Shown: in pieces, positions 54,586 to 63,228 of the stretch
How positions within the stretch are numbered: position 1 is the stretch's first letter
How the letters are laid out: each line of letters starts with the position of its first letter
DNA from: a bacterium HR37
GTDB lineage: Bacteria; Desulfobacterota_D; UBA1144; Nemesobacterales; CSP1-2
DNA length: 64,000 nucleotides
Assembly (NCBI GenBank): GCA_002898375.1
Contig: BEIN01000007.1
Span: forward strand, 1 to 64,000
Direction: 5' to 3'
The notes under the pieces: generated by a model
Database searches by the model: none
Seen by the model: only the letters and a program-made list of their open reading frames with translations
Told to the model about the DNA's origin: nothing
Translations under genes and position numbers: made by a program

Positions 54586-55698
54586 ATGGAAGAACTACTG
54601 GATGTAATCAACAGAAGGTATTACGGTAATCCTGTATGGGCATGGTTTCTTGCGGTTTTTATCACAGTTTGTGTTCTTTTTGCCCTGCAATTTATAAAAA
54701 CCTTTACCGTAAGGCGCCTTACAACATTTGCAGAAAGAACAAAAACAGAGATTGATAACCTTATAGCGGATCTCATAAGGAGAACAAACCTCTTTATACT
54801 GCTACTTATATCACTTTTTATTGGTTCTCTTATCCTTTCCCTACCGGAGTCGGCTGGCAAACTCATAAGAAGCATTACAGTAGTTGCATTTCTCCTACAG
54901 GGTGCAATTTGGGGAAACGGACTCATAGAGCTCTGGGTAAGCCGTTATATAAGAGAAAAGCTGGTAGAAGATGCCGCAAAGGCAACCACTATTACAGCGC
55001 TGGGTTTTATAAGCAAGCTGGTTCTATGGTCGATTATACTTCTTCTTGCACTTGACAACCTGGGCTTTGATATTACAGCCCTTGTAGCAGGTCTGGGTAT
55101 AGGTGGTGTAGCTGTTGCTCTTGCTGCTCAAAACATACTAGGAGACCTCTTTGCATCTATGTCTATCGTTCTGGATAAACCATTTGTGATTGGGGATTTT
55201 ATAATAGTGGATGAATACCTAGGAACAGTAGAGCACATAGGGCTTAAAACAACCAGAATACGCAGCCTCTATGGAGAGCAGATAGTATTTTCCAATAACG
55301 ACCTGCTAAAGAGCCGCATTCGCAACTACAAACGCATGTTTGAACGCAGGGTTGTTTTCTCCATAGGGGTGGTTTATGAGACCCCTTATGAAAAACTAAC
55401 AGCCATTCCGGGTATGATAAGGGAAATAATAGAGTCTCAAAACTTTACGCGTTTTGATAGGGCACACTTTAAAGAGTACGGTAACTTCTCACTTAACTTT
55501 GAGGTAGTCTACTATGTACTTAGCCCTGACTACAACCTTTACATGGACATTCAACAGACTATAAATCTGGCTATCTTTAAGCGTTTTAAAGAAGAAGGCA
55601 TTGAGTTTGCCTATCCAACTCAAACCATATACGTGCAAAGAACAGATGGGTTGAACAAGGAAGCCAAATGGCAAGTGGTTTCTAAACAGGAAAACTAA
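54586..55698 (+). CDS. MscS-family mechanosensitive channel
   Basis: 370 residues with four membrane helices and the pore helix GLGIGGVAVALAAQNILGDL, then FASMSIVLDKPFVIGDFIIV, the signature of MscS. The cytoplasmic beta and alpha/beta domains complete it. It releases solutes after osmotic downshock. GGAGGGAAAG precedes ATG 54586. argH follows 14 bases later, an uncommon pairing. Confidence 0.93.
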   Translation: MEELLDVINRRYYGNPVWAWFLAVFITVCVLFALQFIKTFTVRRLTTFAERTKTEIDNLIADLIRRTNLFILLLISLFIGSLILSLPESAGKLIRSITVVAFLLQGAIWGNGLIELWVSRYIREKLVEDAAKATTITALGFISKLVLWSIILLLALDNLGFDITALVAGLGIGGVAVALAAQNILGDLFASMSIVLDKPFVIGDFIIVDEYLGTVEHIGLKTTRIRSLYGEQIVFSNNDLLKSRIRNYKRMFERRVVFSIGVVYETPYEKLTAIPGMIREIIESQNFTRFDRAHFKEYGNFSLNFEVVYYVLSPDYNLYMDIQQTINLAIFKRFKEEGIEFAYPTQTIYVQRTDGLNKEAKWQVVSKQEN

Positions 55699-55712
55699 AG
55701 GAGGGTAAAACG

Positions 55713-57095
55713 TTGCTGAAAAAACCCTGGGGAGGTAGGTTCAAGAAAAAAACACACAAGGTAGCAGAAAGGTTTTCAGCTTCTATAGAGACCGATAAAA
55801 GGTTATATAGAGAAGACATAGAAGGAAGCATTGCTCATGCAAAGATGCTTGGCCAAGTTGGGATAATATCTCAAAGAGAAGCAAAAAGCATAATAAAGGG
55901 TCTAAGAGAAATACAGAAAGAGATAGAAAACGGAAAGTTCCCCTTTAGAGAGGAATTTGAAGACATACACCTAAACATAGAGAAACGACTTATAGAAAAG
56001 ATCGGAGAAACAGGAGGGAAACTACATACGGCTCGAAGTAGAAATGACCAGATTGTTCTTGATGAGCGTCTATATCTCAGACGAGAAACAACCGAGATTC
56101 TGGGACTCATAAAAGGGGTTGCAGAGGAATTCATAAGGCTTGCAGAAGAGAATATAGACGTTATTATCCCTCTTTATACCCATCTCCAAGCAGCTCAGCC
56201 AGTTTTACTCTCTCACCACCTGCTTGCCTACTTTGAGATGTTAAAGCGAGATAGAGAACGATTTATAGAGTGCTTAAAGAGGATAAACATCATGCCACTT
56301 GGAGCTGGAGCTGGAGCTGGAACCTCCTTTCCCATAGATAGAAGATATGTAGCAGAGCTTTTAGGATTTCCTGAGGTTACACGAAACAGCATCGATACCG
56401 TAAGTGATAGGGACTTTATAGTGGAGTTTATCTCAAACTCCTCAATTCTTATGATGCATCTAAGCAGGCTATCAGAAGAGTTGGTTATATGGTCCAGCAA
56501 GGAGTTTGACTTCGTTGATCTAGGAGATGAGTTCACCACAGGCTCTAGTATAATGCCACAGAAGAGAAACCCGGATATAGCAGAGCTTCTAAGGGGAAAA
56601 ACGGGAAAGGTATATGGAAACCTGATCTCAATCCTTACGGTGATGAAGGGATTGCCACTTTCATACAACAGAGACCTGCAGGAAGACAAAGAACCAATGT
56701 TTGGTACAGTGGATACGTTAAAATCCTGTCTTTATGTTCTTAAAGAGATGTTAAAGAACATAAAATTCAAACCAGAAAACATGAAAAGATCCCTTCTTAA
56801 CAGCTTTATCACTGCCACGGATTTAGCTGACTATCTTGCAAGAAAAGGAATTCCCTTCAGGCAAGCACATGAAATCGTTGGCAGGATAGTTAGGTATGCA
56901 GAAGAGAAAAGAAGAGACCTGCTTCAACTGAGCATCTCAGAGCTAAAGATGTTTTCAAACCTGTTTGAAGAAGACGTTTACGAATTCATAACCCTTGAGG
57001 GCTCGATCTCAAGCAGAAAGTCCTACGGTGGAACAGCCAAAGAGAATGTAGTAAAAATGATAGAAGAAGCAAGGGAAGAAATTAAGATGTGGTAA
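55713..57095 (+). CDS. argH: Argininosuccinate lyase
   Basis: 460 residues, normal length. It starts at TTG 55713 with AAAGGAGGG upstream. WGGRFKKKTHKVAERFSASI is the family start, LHTARSRNDQIVLDERLY and THLQAAQPVLLSHHLLAY hold active-site residues, and GSSIMPQKRNPDIAELLRGK is the fumarase/ASL signature. It splits argininosuccinate to arginine and fumarate. Its stop is followed at once by the stop of the convergent ATPase gene. Confidence 0.96.
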   Translation: MLKKPWGGRFKKKTHKVAERFSASIETDKRLYREDIEGSIAHAKMLGQVGIISQREAKSIIKGLREIQKEIENGKFPFREEFEDIHLNIEKRLIEKIGETGGKLHTARSRNDQIVLDERLYLRRETTEILGLIKGVAEEFIRLAEENIDVIIPLYTHLQAAQPVLLSHHLLAYFEMLKRDRERFIECLKRINIMPLGAGAGAGTSFPIDRRYVAELLGFPEVTRNSIDTVSDRDFIVEFISNSSILMMHLSRLSEELVIWSSKEFDFVDLGDEFTTGSSIMPQKRNPDIAELLRGKTGKVYGNLISILTVMKGLPLSYNRDLQEDKEPMFGTVDTLKSCLYVLKEMLKNIKFKPENMKRSLLNSFITATDLADYLARKGIPFRQAHEIVGRIVRYAEEKRRDLLQLSISELKMFSNLFEEDVYEFITLEGSISSRKSYGGTAKENVVKMIEEAREEIKMW

Positions 57096-58709
57096 CTAAC
57101 CGTATAGCTCCTCTATATGTTTTGAGGCATCTCCTTCATCGTAAGCAGAGGAAATATCTTTGTAGAATTTTTCATCATACTCTCTTGTTTTTATAACAAC
57201 AGGCATTGGCACTGCATGTCCAATAACTAGTGCCTGTTGCTTTGTATCAAGGCTTGCAAGAACTGACCTAAGCCCAGAGGTGTTACTAACTCCGGTTAGG
57301 ACTGCCTGGATATCCCTTTCATCGTTTAAAAGGGCTGTTATTCTTGTACCTATCTGGGAGATAACCTCATCATCTATTCCTGAAGGTCTTTGGTCAACTA
57401 TGAGCATTGTAACAAAGTACTTTCTGAGTTCTCTGGCAATCGTTCCAAAAATCGTTTGGCGAGCTGCCTGGGGGTTTAAAAACTTATGAGCTTCTTCAAT
57501 TGTAATCATAAGCTGCTTGGGCTTATCAGCTGGATTCTGTGTGGCAAAGTAGCGCTCCGTTTTTTCTATGTAGTGGTCGTGTATCCTTCTTGATATAATG
57601 TTTGCCACAAGGAGATAAGACAAGGCACTGTTTTGTCTTCCAAATTCAAGAACTATGTTTATACCCCGCTCAAGGTACTCAATTATTTTCTTAAATGTTC
57701 CCTCACCCTGGGTATTATCATCCACTATGAATGGAAGGTTTTTTAACCTTAAAAGCTTCCTATGAAGCGCAGCAAGGGAAGACTGGTGTGCACCTAGCTC
57801 CTTGGCAATTTCAGGCAAATCTTCTTGTTTCCACGAAAGAAGCATGTGTAACCAGTCTTCTCCATACTTTCTGTAGATAGCGTAGGCAGATTCAATGGCA
57901 GTTGTATGAAGCTGTAGCTCATCCTGGAGAAGAGCTATATCCTCTATCTCTATCTGGTCAAGGGATATGTAAACCTCAACATCTGGTTTTGCTCCCCTGC
58001 GTCTTGTGGATTTTGGATCAAGAGAAAAGATAGCAACCTTTTCGGGGAAAAGCTGTTTAAGTCCCTTTACAAAACCTCCTGTCTCTTCCCTTCTGGAACC
58101 CCAACCGTACTCGTTGTGCATATCAAATATGAGATTTACAGCCTTTCCGTACCTGATTATCCCCGCAAGCATAAGCCTTGTAAGAAAAGTTTTTCCAGTA
58201 CCACTTTTACCAAAGATTCCATTACTTCTTTCAACAAACCTATCAAGGTTAATACACACAGGTGTATCCATATCAAGCGGAGAACCCACATTAAAGAACC
58301 TTCCACTTCCATCCTCCCGTCCAAAAACAAGACTAACATCTTCTTCCGTGGCCTCCGATACTATTGCAAAGTGAGGAGGAATGGTTTTTACCGGTTTTGG
58401 TTCATCGTCTTCTTTGGTAAGCATAAGCATTGGTTTTAACTCAACAGTAGCATAGGTACTTGTTCCTGAAAGCACCCTTCTTAGTATCTCATCTTCCTTT
58501 GACGGAGGGTTTATCAAGAAATTTGTCGAGGAAGCATCTAATCTTACATCGGTAATAAGAGAAAAAAACTTGTGAAAAAGCCCATATACTACAACGAACT
58601 TACCCGCTTTTACCTCTTCTATGCTCCTTTCGGGGCCAAGCTTCATCTCAAGCCCTTCAACCAAAGAACCCCTTGTTATAAGACCAAGTTCCTTCTTCTC
58701 TTCTGCCAT
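57096..58709 (-). CDS. HerA-like (DUF87) ATPase
   Basis: 537 residues. A small N-terminal beta-barrel (about 1-140) precedes the motor: GIFGKSGTGKTFLTRLMLAG is Walker A, NLIFDMHNEYGWG and MLIVDQRPSGIDDE cover the following strands, and LMITIEEAHKFLNPQ is Walker B with the catalytic Glu. HerA forms hexameric rings that translocate DNA, usually with the nuclease NurA in archaeal end resection, or as part of bacterial defence. No nurA or SIR2/defence gene is adjacent, so its partner is unknown. Confidence 0.85.
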   Translation of the reverse strand: MAEEKKELGLITRGSLVEGLEMKLGPERSIEEVKAGKFVVVYGLFHKFFSLITDVRLDASSTNFLINPPSKEDEILRRVLSGTSTYATVELKPMLMLTKEDDEPKPVKTIPPHFAIVSEATEEDVSLVFGREDGSGRFFNVGSPLDMDTPVCINLDRFVERSNGIFGKSGTGKTFLTRLMLAGIIRYGKAVNLIFDMHNEYGWGSRREETGGFVKGLKQLFPEKVAIFSLDPKSTRRRGAKPDVEVYISLDQIEIEDIALLQDELQLHTTAIESAYAIYRKYGEDWLHMLLSWKQEDLPEIAKELGAHQSSLAALHRKLLRLKNLPFIVDDNTQGEGTFKKIIEYLERGINIVLEFGRQNSALSYLLVANIISRRIHDHYIEKTERYFATQNPADKPKQLMITIEEAHKFLNPQAARQTIFGTIARELRKYFVTMLIVDQRPSGIDDEVISQIGTRITALLNDERDIQAVLTGVSNTSGLRSVLASLDTKQQALVIGHAVPMPVVIKTREYDEKFYKDISSAYDEGDASKHIEELYG

Positions 58710-58770
58710 TGTTCCTATATTGAGAGAATAGCAAAGTAACGGTAAATGTTCAAGAAGAAAGAGCCCTGTA

Positions 58771-58798
58771 TTGATTTCCTCTCCCTGTATGCTAAATT
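58771..58798 (+). promoter_or_regulatory. Promoter of tRNA-Glu
   Basis: TTGATT (58771-58776), 16 bases, TAAATT (58793-58798), 22 bases before the tRNA. Confidence 0.5.
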
Positions 58799-58820
58799 AC
58801 CAGAGGATAGAGGAAAGAGT

Positions 58821-58898
58821 GGCCCCTTCGTCTAGCCTGGTCTAGGACGTTGCCCTCTCAAGGCAGAAACACGGGTTCAAATCCCGTAGGGGCCGCCA
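58821..58898 (+). tRNA. tRNA-Glu (CTC)
   Basis: 78 bases. Acceptor GGCCCCT/AGGGGCC, discriminator G and encoded CCA. The anticodon loop CTCTCAA between TTGCC and GGCAG gives CTC. The T arm is ACGGGTTCAAATCCCGT. Confidence 0.93.
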
Positions 58899-58976
58899 CC
58901 AAAGCAAAGGCTGTATTGTATCAATATAAAATCTCCTCAAATTAAGGAGAGAAGGGTTAGAGGGCACACAGTAAAG

Positions 58977-59876
58977 TTGGATCAAAAAGTAACCCTGATT
59001 ACAGGGGCAACAGGTTACATAGGAGGGCGGTTGCTAACCGCCTTGGAGCAAAGAGGGTACAGGGTTCGCTCTCTTGTACGTGATCCAAAGAGGTTAAAAA
59101 ACCCTCTTAACCAGCGTACAGAGATAGTGCAAGGGAACGTATTTGACCCAAAAAGCCTAGATATAGCTCTAAAAAACGTTAGTGTGGCTTATTATCTTAT
59201 CCACTCCATGGGGTCATCTGGGGATTATGAGAAGCAGGACCGTATCGCTGCTAGAAACTTCTCTAATGCAGCCAGAACAGCTGGTTTGGAGCGAATAATT
59301 TATGTGGGTGGGCTTGGGAATTCAAAGGAGAAGCTATCAACACATTTAAGTAGCCGCCAAGAGGTAGGAAGCATTCTTAGAGATTCCGGTTTAAATGTAG
59401 TAGAGTTTCGTGCTTCAATTGTAATCGGTGCTGGGAGTCTATCTTTTGAGATGATCCGTGCCCTGGTTGATCGGTTGCCCGTAATGATCACACCTAAATG
59501 GGTATCCATGAAGGCGCAACCTATAGCCATTGATGATCTAATCTCCTACCTAATTGAGGCTCTCCATATACCGGCTGGACAACATGGTGTTTATGAAATT
59601 GGGGGCAGGGATCAAGTAACCTATGCTGAAATTATGCGCACCTACGCACGTATGCGCGGTAAGTTTCTCTACATGATTCCCGTACCAGTACTTACTCCCT
59701 ATCTATCCAGTCTATGGCTTGGGCTGGTAACCCCTCTTTATGCTCATGTTGGAAGAAAGCTCATAGAGAGCATTATGTTCTCAACCGTTGTAAATAACAA
59801 CAGAGCCCTAAAGGTATTTAACACACAGCCTATGGGGATCAAAGAAGCTATCTGTAAAGCACTAAAAGAGAGCTAA
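58977..59876 (+). CDS. NAD(P)-binding atypical short-chain dehydrogenase (NmrA/NDUFA9-like)
   Basis: 299 residues starting at TTG 58977. TLITGATGYIGGRLLTALEQ is the Rossmann TGxxGxxG motif, AYYLIHSMGSSGDYEKQDR and RIIYVGGLGN are typical of the NmrA-like epimerase group, where the YxxxK pair is missing. The C-terminal third is probably a substrate-binding or membrane-associated part. Role uncertain: a redox sensor or lipid-modifying enzyme. Codon use is a little richer in CGN arginine than its neighbours, which could mean transfer. Confidence 0.75.
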   Translation: MDQKVTLITGATGYIGGRLLTALEQRGYRVRSLVRDPKRLKNPLNQRTEIVQGNVFDPKSLDIALKNVSVAYYLIHSMGSSGDYEKQDRIAARNFSNAARTAGLERIIYVGGLGNSKEKLSTHLSSRQEVGSILRDSGLNVVEFRASIVIGAGSLSFEMIRALVDRLPVMITPKWVSMKAQPIAIDDLISYLIEALHIPAGQHGVYEIGGRDQVTYAEIMRTYARMRGKFLYMIPVPVLTPYLSSLWLGLVTPLYAHVGRKLIESIMFSTVVNNNRALKVFNTQPMGIKEAICKALKES

Positions 59877-59940
59877 GGGGCACCATCTGTCGGAATCTTT
59901 TTCTTTTTCTCTCATTTTAAGGTAAATTACACTATGTTTA

Positions 59941-59969
59941 TTGACAAAAACTGCATTTAGTGATAAATC
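59941..59969 (+). promoter_or_regulatory. Possible promoter of plsC
   Basis: TTGACA (59941-59946), 17 bases, TAAATC (59964-59969), 15 bases before ATG 59985; the -10 is poor and the leader very short. Confidence 0.4.
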
Positions 59970-59984
59970 TAGCTTACGCCATAA

Positions 59985-60734
59985 ATGCTTAGGACGGTTA
60001 TTAGCTGGATAGCTATAGTTTTTTGGACAACGGTTTTTGGGGTTTGGGGAGTTTTTTTATCAATAGTTTTCCCGAGCAGGATAACCAGATACGCTATAAG
60101 ACCATGGGCACAACTGGTTCTTAAATCCTGTGGGGTAAGGGTTGAACTAGAAGGAGTAGAAAACCTACCTAAAGAGCCCTCTATCATAATGTACAACCAC
60201 CAGAGTACATTTGATATTTTTGCGTTTGCTGCTTCTCTTCCGATAGAGTGGAAAGCCGTAATGAAACAGGAAGTGGCAAGTATCCCTTTTGTAGGGTGGG
60301 TATCAAAGCTAACCGGACACTATTTCGTTGCAAGAGATAACTCAAGCAGGGATGTTCAGGAGATCAGAAAACTCGTTGAAAAAATAAAGTCAGGGCCTTC
60401 GGTACTAATTGCTCCGGAGGGGACAAGAAGCTCAGATGGTAAGCTCCTACCCTTTAAAAAGGGTGGATTTGTTGTTGCCATGTATGCAGGGGTACCGGTT
60501 GTTCCCATGGTGATTACAGGTGGAAAAGATATAATGCCAAAGGGGTCTCTAAGCATAAGACCTGGCACGATACGAATAAATATACTGCCACCGATAGATA
60601 CTAAAAAGCTACCTTCCGGGAAGGAAGGTAGGGAAGAGCTCTTAAGGCTTGTAAGGGAGGCAATGCTTGGGTTTTTGGATGATTCAGAAGGTAAAACAGC
60701 AGATGAGGTTTTAAAAACCTCCCACACCGTTTAG
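59985..60734 (+). CDS. plsC: 1-acyl-sn-glycerol-3-phosphate acyltransferase
   Basis: 249 residues. One N-terminal membrane helix, then YNHQSTFDIFAF (the HX4D motif), APEGTRSSDGKLLPFKKGG (motif III) and VPVVPMVITGG (motif IV). It adds the second acyl chain in phosphatidic acid synthesis. No clear Shine-Dalgarno is present before ATG 59985. Confidence 0.92.
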   Translation: MLRTVISWIAIVFWTTVFGVWGVFLSIVFPSRITRYAIRPWAQLVLKSCGVRVELEGVENLPKEPSIIMYNHQSTFDIFAFAASLPIEWKAVMKQEVASIPFVGWVSKLTGHYFVARDNSSRDVQEIRKLVEKIKSGPSVLIAPEGTRSSDGKLLPFKKGGFVVAMYAGVPVVPMVITGGKDIMPKGSLSIRPGTIRINILPPIDTKKLPSGKEGREELLRLVREAMLGFLDDSEGKTADEVLKTSHTV

Positions 60735-60833
60735 ATACACTGGAGGCAAAGTTGAATAATGCAGGAGAACATTTATATTATGTGTTTCTTTTATTTAGGC
60801 CAATTCAGGTCAAGTTGGAGGATAAAGTAGGAA

Positions 60834-62489
60834 ATGAGTAGATTTGAGCTTGCTGATTTGGATTTAGAGACGATAATAGCCCTTACAGGAATGCCAGTTC
60901 AAAAGGATGTGGTTGATCCAACAAACCCCTTAGAGATGGCAAAGAAGGTAAGTGTTACCTTTAGACCCCTACCAAAAGGTTACAAAAACGAAGCGATTGT
61001 GGAGTTCAGAAGAAGATTAGAAGAAAGATTTAGGCACTTTGGGGTAGAGGTTATACCCTGGGATAGGGCAACCGAGGTTGTATCAAATGGGTTTGTGTCC
61101 AAAGTCCTTCGAACCAGAAAGGTTAAACACAGCATACGCGCTGTTATAGACGTTGAAAGACCTTATTCTATCCTGAGAAAGTTAATGAGTGGTCTTGCGG
61201 AGAAGATATACTCCTACCTTCGTTCCCCGGAGATGTCGGTTACAGAGATACTAAAAACTAGCGGGTGGGCTGATGATTTCACAGTAAGGTACCTCCAAGA
61301 CCCCTACAACACGCAGATTATAACCCTTATGCCCCTTGATCCTGAATTTGTAGACAGCAACACCACATACGATAGAAAGATACAGATAGGGCTTCAAAAC
61401 CTTATTAAAACCATGTCAGAGATAGTAATTGGGGTATCAAAAAACCGTTTTTCGATAATCAATATGAATCTCTCAGATTCTACCTTTTCCATAGAAGAGC
61501 TGGATGATTTTATACTAAACTCTCTCATCCCCAAGATCTACGCACCTATAAAACCCCCTGTTCTCAAAAGATTCGAAAAGGGAGAGTATGACCCAACTGG
61601 GTCCCCCTATGTTCAGCAACTGGTTGAGCTTGGCAAACAGCTAAAAGATACCGAGCTTTTTCCGACAGGAGCCAAATTCAGCGATAAAATAGAGAGGCTC
61701 TCACACAGGGACATAGTTGAGAAGATATTTGAGGGCAGAACCGGGGTATCATATGGATTTATAGCAGTTGTAGAGTCTCCAAGGTATGAAGGTCCCAGGG
61801 AGATAACCCAATCTGAATGGGAATCCCTTTCAGAGATAAACGGCCTAAACAGCAACTGGGTAAGAGAAGACAAAAACGGCAGATGGTATGTAAAAACAAT
61901 AATAGGAGGGGAGGTTGTATACCAGCAGGTACCTGACATATGGATAGTAACTTCCCGGTCCGGATGCGATAAGACAAACCTGGATCCAAAGAGTGATGTG
62001 ATAAGAATTGGACTAATAAAGGGTAAACTGTACCTGCAAACCCCAAAGGGAGTTGACCTACAGAGAAGGGATATAAGGCCCTCTTTTGATACATATGTAA
62101 TACTTGCTCAGGCTCTCTCAACGGCTCTCTATGCACCTGAGCTGATAAAAGATGGTATGCCAATTGCACATTTTCACGGATACCCGGACCCAAGCTGGTT
62201 TAAAAAAAACGAGTACTTTATAGGAGCGAAAAACCCCTCAATGCCGTGTGGAACCATTGAAGCAGCAGTGCTTAACTACTCAAGCATATATAACCTGGCT
62301 AATAAAAACGGTAGACCAGGAAATTTAAACCTGCTGTGTATAGTAGAACCGGATCATGGGGTAAACATACTTGGAATAAACAAGGAATACCTGGTAAAAA
62401 GGCTAATAGAAGGAGCCAGAGAAAAACGCATTTCGCTGGGGGGAAAATACTTGGAGCACTTAAGGAGGGAAGGACAAAATCTATCTTAG
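60834..62489 (+). CDS. Conserved-looking protein of unknown function, 551 residues
   Basis: I do not recognise this protein. It starts at ATG 60834 with TTGGAGGATAAAGTAGG upstream. There is no signal peptide or membrane helix, so it should be cytoplasmic. Residues 1-260 are mixed alpha/beta (VTFRPLPKGYKNEAIVEFRR early on). Later segments rich in potential active-site residues are VTSRSGCDKTNLDPKSDVIR, MPIAHFHGYPDPSWF and GAKNPSMPCGTIEAAVLNYS, which look like enzyme loops. It stands alone between plsC and a phosphatase gene, on the same strand. Codon use is like its neighbours. Confidence 0.6.
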   Translation: MSRFELADLDLETIIALTGMPVQKDVVDPTNPLEMAKKVSVTFRPLPKGYKNEAIVEFRRRLEERFRHFGVEVIPWDRATEVVSNGFVSKVLRTRKVKHSIRAVIDVERPYSILRKLMSGLAEKIYSYLRSPEMSVTEILKTSGWADDFTVRYLQDPYNTQIITLMPLDPEFVDSNTTYDRKIQIGLQNLIKTMSEIVIGVSKNRFSIINMNLSDSTFSIEELDDFILNSLIPKIYAPIKPPVLKRFEKGEYDPTGSPYVQQLVELGKQLKDTELFPTGAKFSDKIERLSHRDIVEKIFEGRTGVSYGFIAVVESPRYEGPREITQSEWESLSEINGLNSNWVREDKNGRWYVKTIIGGEVVYQQVPDIWIVTSRSGCDKTNLDPKSDVIRIGLIKGKLYLQTPKGVDLQRRDIRPSFDTYVILAQALSTALYAPELIKDGMPIAHFHGYPDPSWFKKNEYFIGAKNPSMPCGTIEAAVLNYSSIYNLANKNGRPGNLNLLCIVEPDHGVNILGINKEYLVKRLIEGAREKRISLGGKYLEHLRREGQNLS

Positions 62490-62548
62490 TTGTAAAGATA
62501 CCTAAATTGGGTATATTTTCTCTGATTGCCTGCTTCACATGAGATAAG

Positions 62549-63157
62549 ATGCAAAAGGCTGATGATTTAGCAAGAATCTACCTTGCAAGGCACTGTAAGA
62601 CAAGATGGAACCTTGAGAACAGGCTTATTGGAACCACCGATTTACCACTCTGCGAAGAAGGAATAGAGGAAGCAAAGGCAAACCTCTCCAGAATCGAAAA
62701 GCTGGGGATAGACAGAATAATATCGAGCAACTTAAAAAGGGCTTACCAAACCGCAAAGATATATGCTGAACACTTAAAGGTTCCCCTTCACATCTGCTCA
62801 GGTCTTAGGGAAATAGACCATGGAAGCTGGAATGGTCAAAAACTCCAGGAACTTCTAAATGACTCTCAATCGAATTTTAAAAAATGGTTTGATGACCCAA
62901 CAAGCATATCCATACCCGATGGAACAGAAACCATACTCTCTGCGCAAAAAAGGATTGTTGAAACCATAAAAAAAATAGCTCTAAAATACCCGGGTGAGAC
63001 CATACTGGTTGTTATGCACAAACACATAAGGTCCATACTGCGGTGTACCCTTTTAAATCTTGAGCTAAAACACTTTAGGGAAAACATCGATGAAAGCATT
63101 GAACCCGTTGAGATTCCAAAGGAGCAGCTTAGAAAACTGTTTGAGATCAAACTCTAA
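62549..63157 (+). CDS. Histidine phosphatase (phosphoglycerate mutase-like)
   Basis: 202 residues. IYLARHCKTRWNLENRLIGT is the RHG motif, here RHC instead of RHG; SSNLKRAYQTAKIYAEHL, LREIDHGSWNG and VVMHKHIRSILRCTLLNLE complete the family, with the second His. Such enzymes include alpha-ribazole phosphatase and cofactor-dependent mutases; the short length favours a phosphatase. The substrate is unknown. Confidence 0.85.
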   Translation: MQKADDLARIYLARHCKTRWNLENRLIGTTDLPLCEEGIEEAKANLSRIEKLGIDRIISSNLKRAYQTAKIYAEHLKVPLHICSGLREIDHGSWNGQKLQELLNDSQSNFKKWFDDPTSISIPDGTETILSAQKRIVETIKKIALKYPGETILVVMHKHIRSILRCTLLNLELKHFRENIDESIEPVEIPKEQLRKLFEIKL

Positions 63158-63228
63158 GCAAAAAGGCCTGGCCACGGGAATCCAATTCGAACAAATGGGA
63201 TTAACACAAGTGCCCACCATATAATACT

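Noticed and set aside
63220-63225. TATAAT as promoter of the lipid kinase gene
   Set aside because: Only three bases before ATG with no -35 at a usual distance; RNA would start inside the gene.
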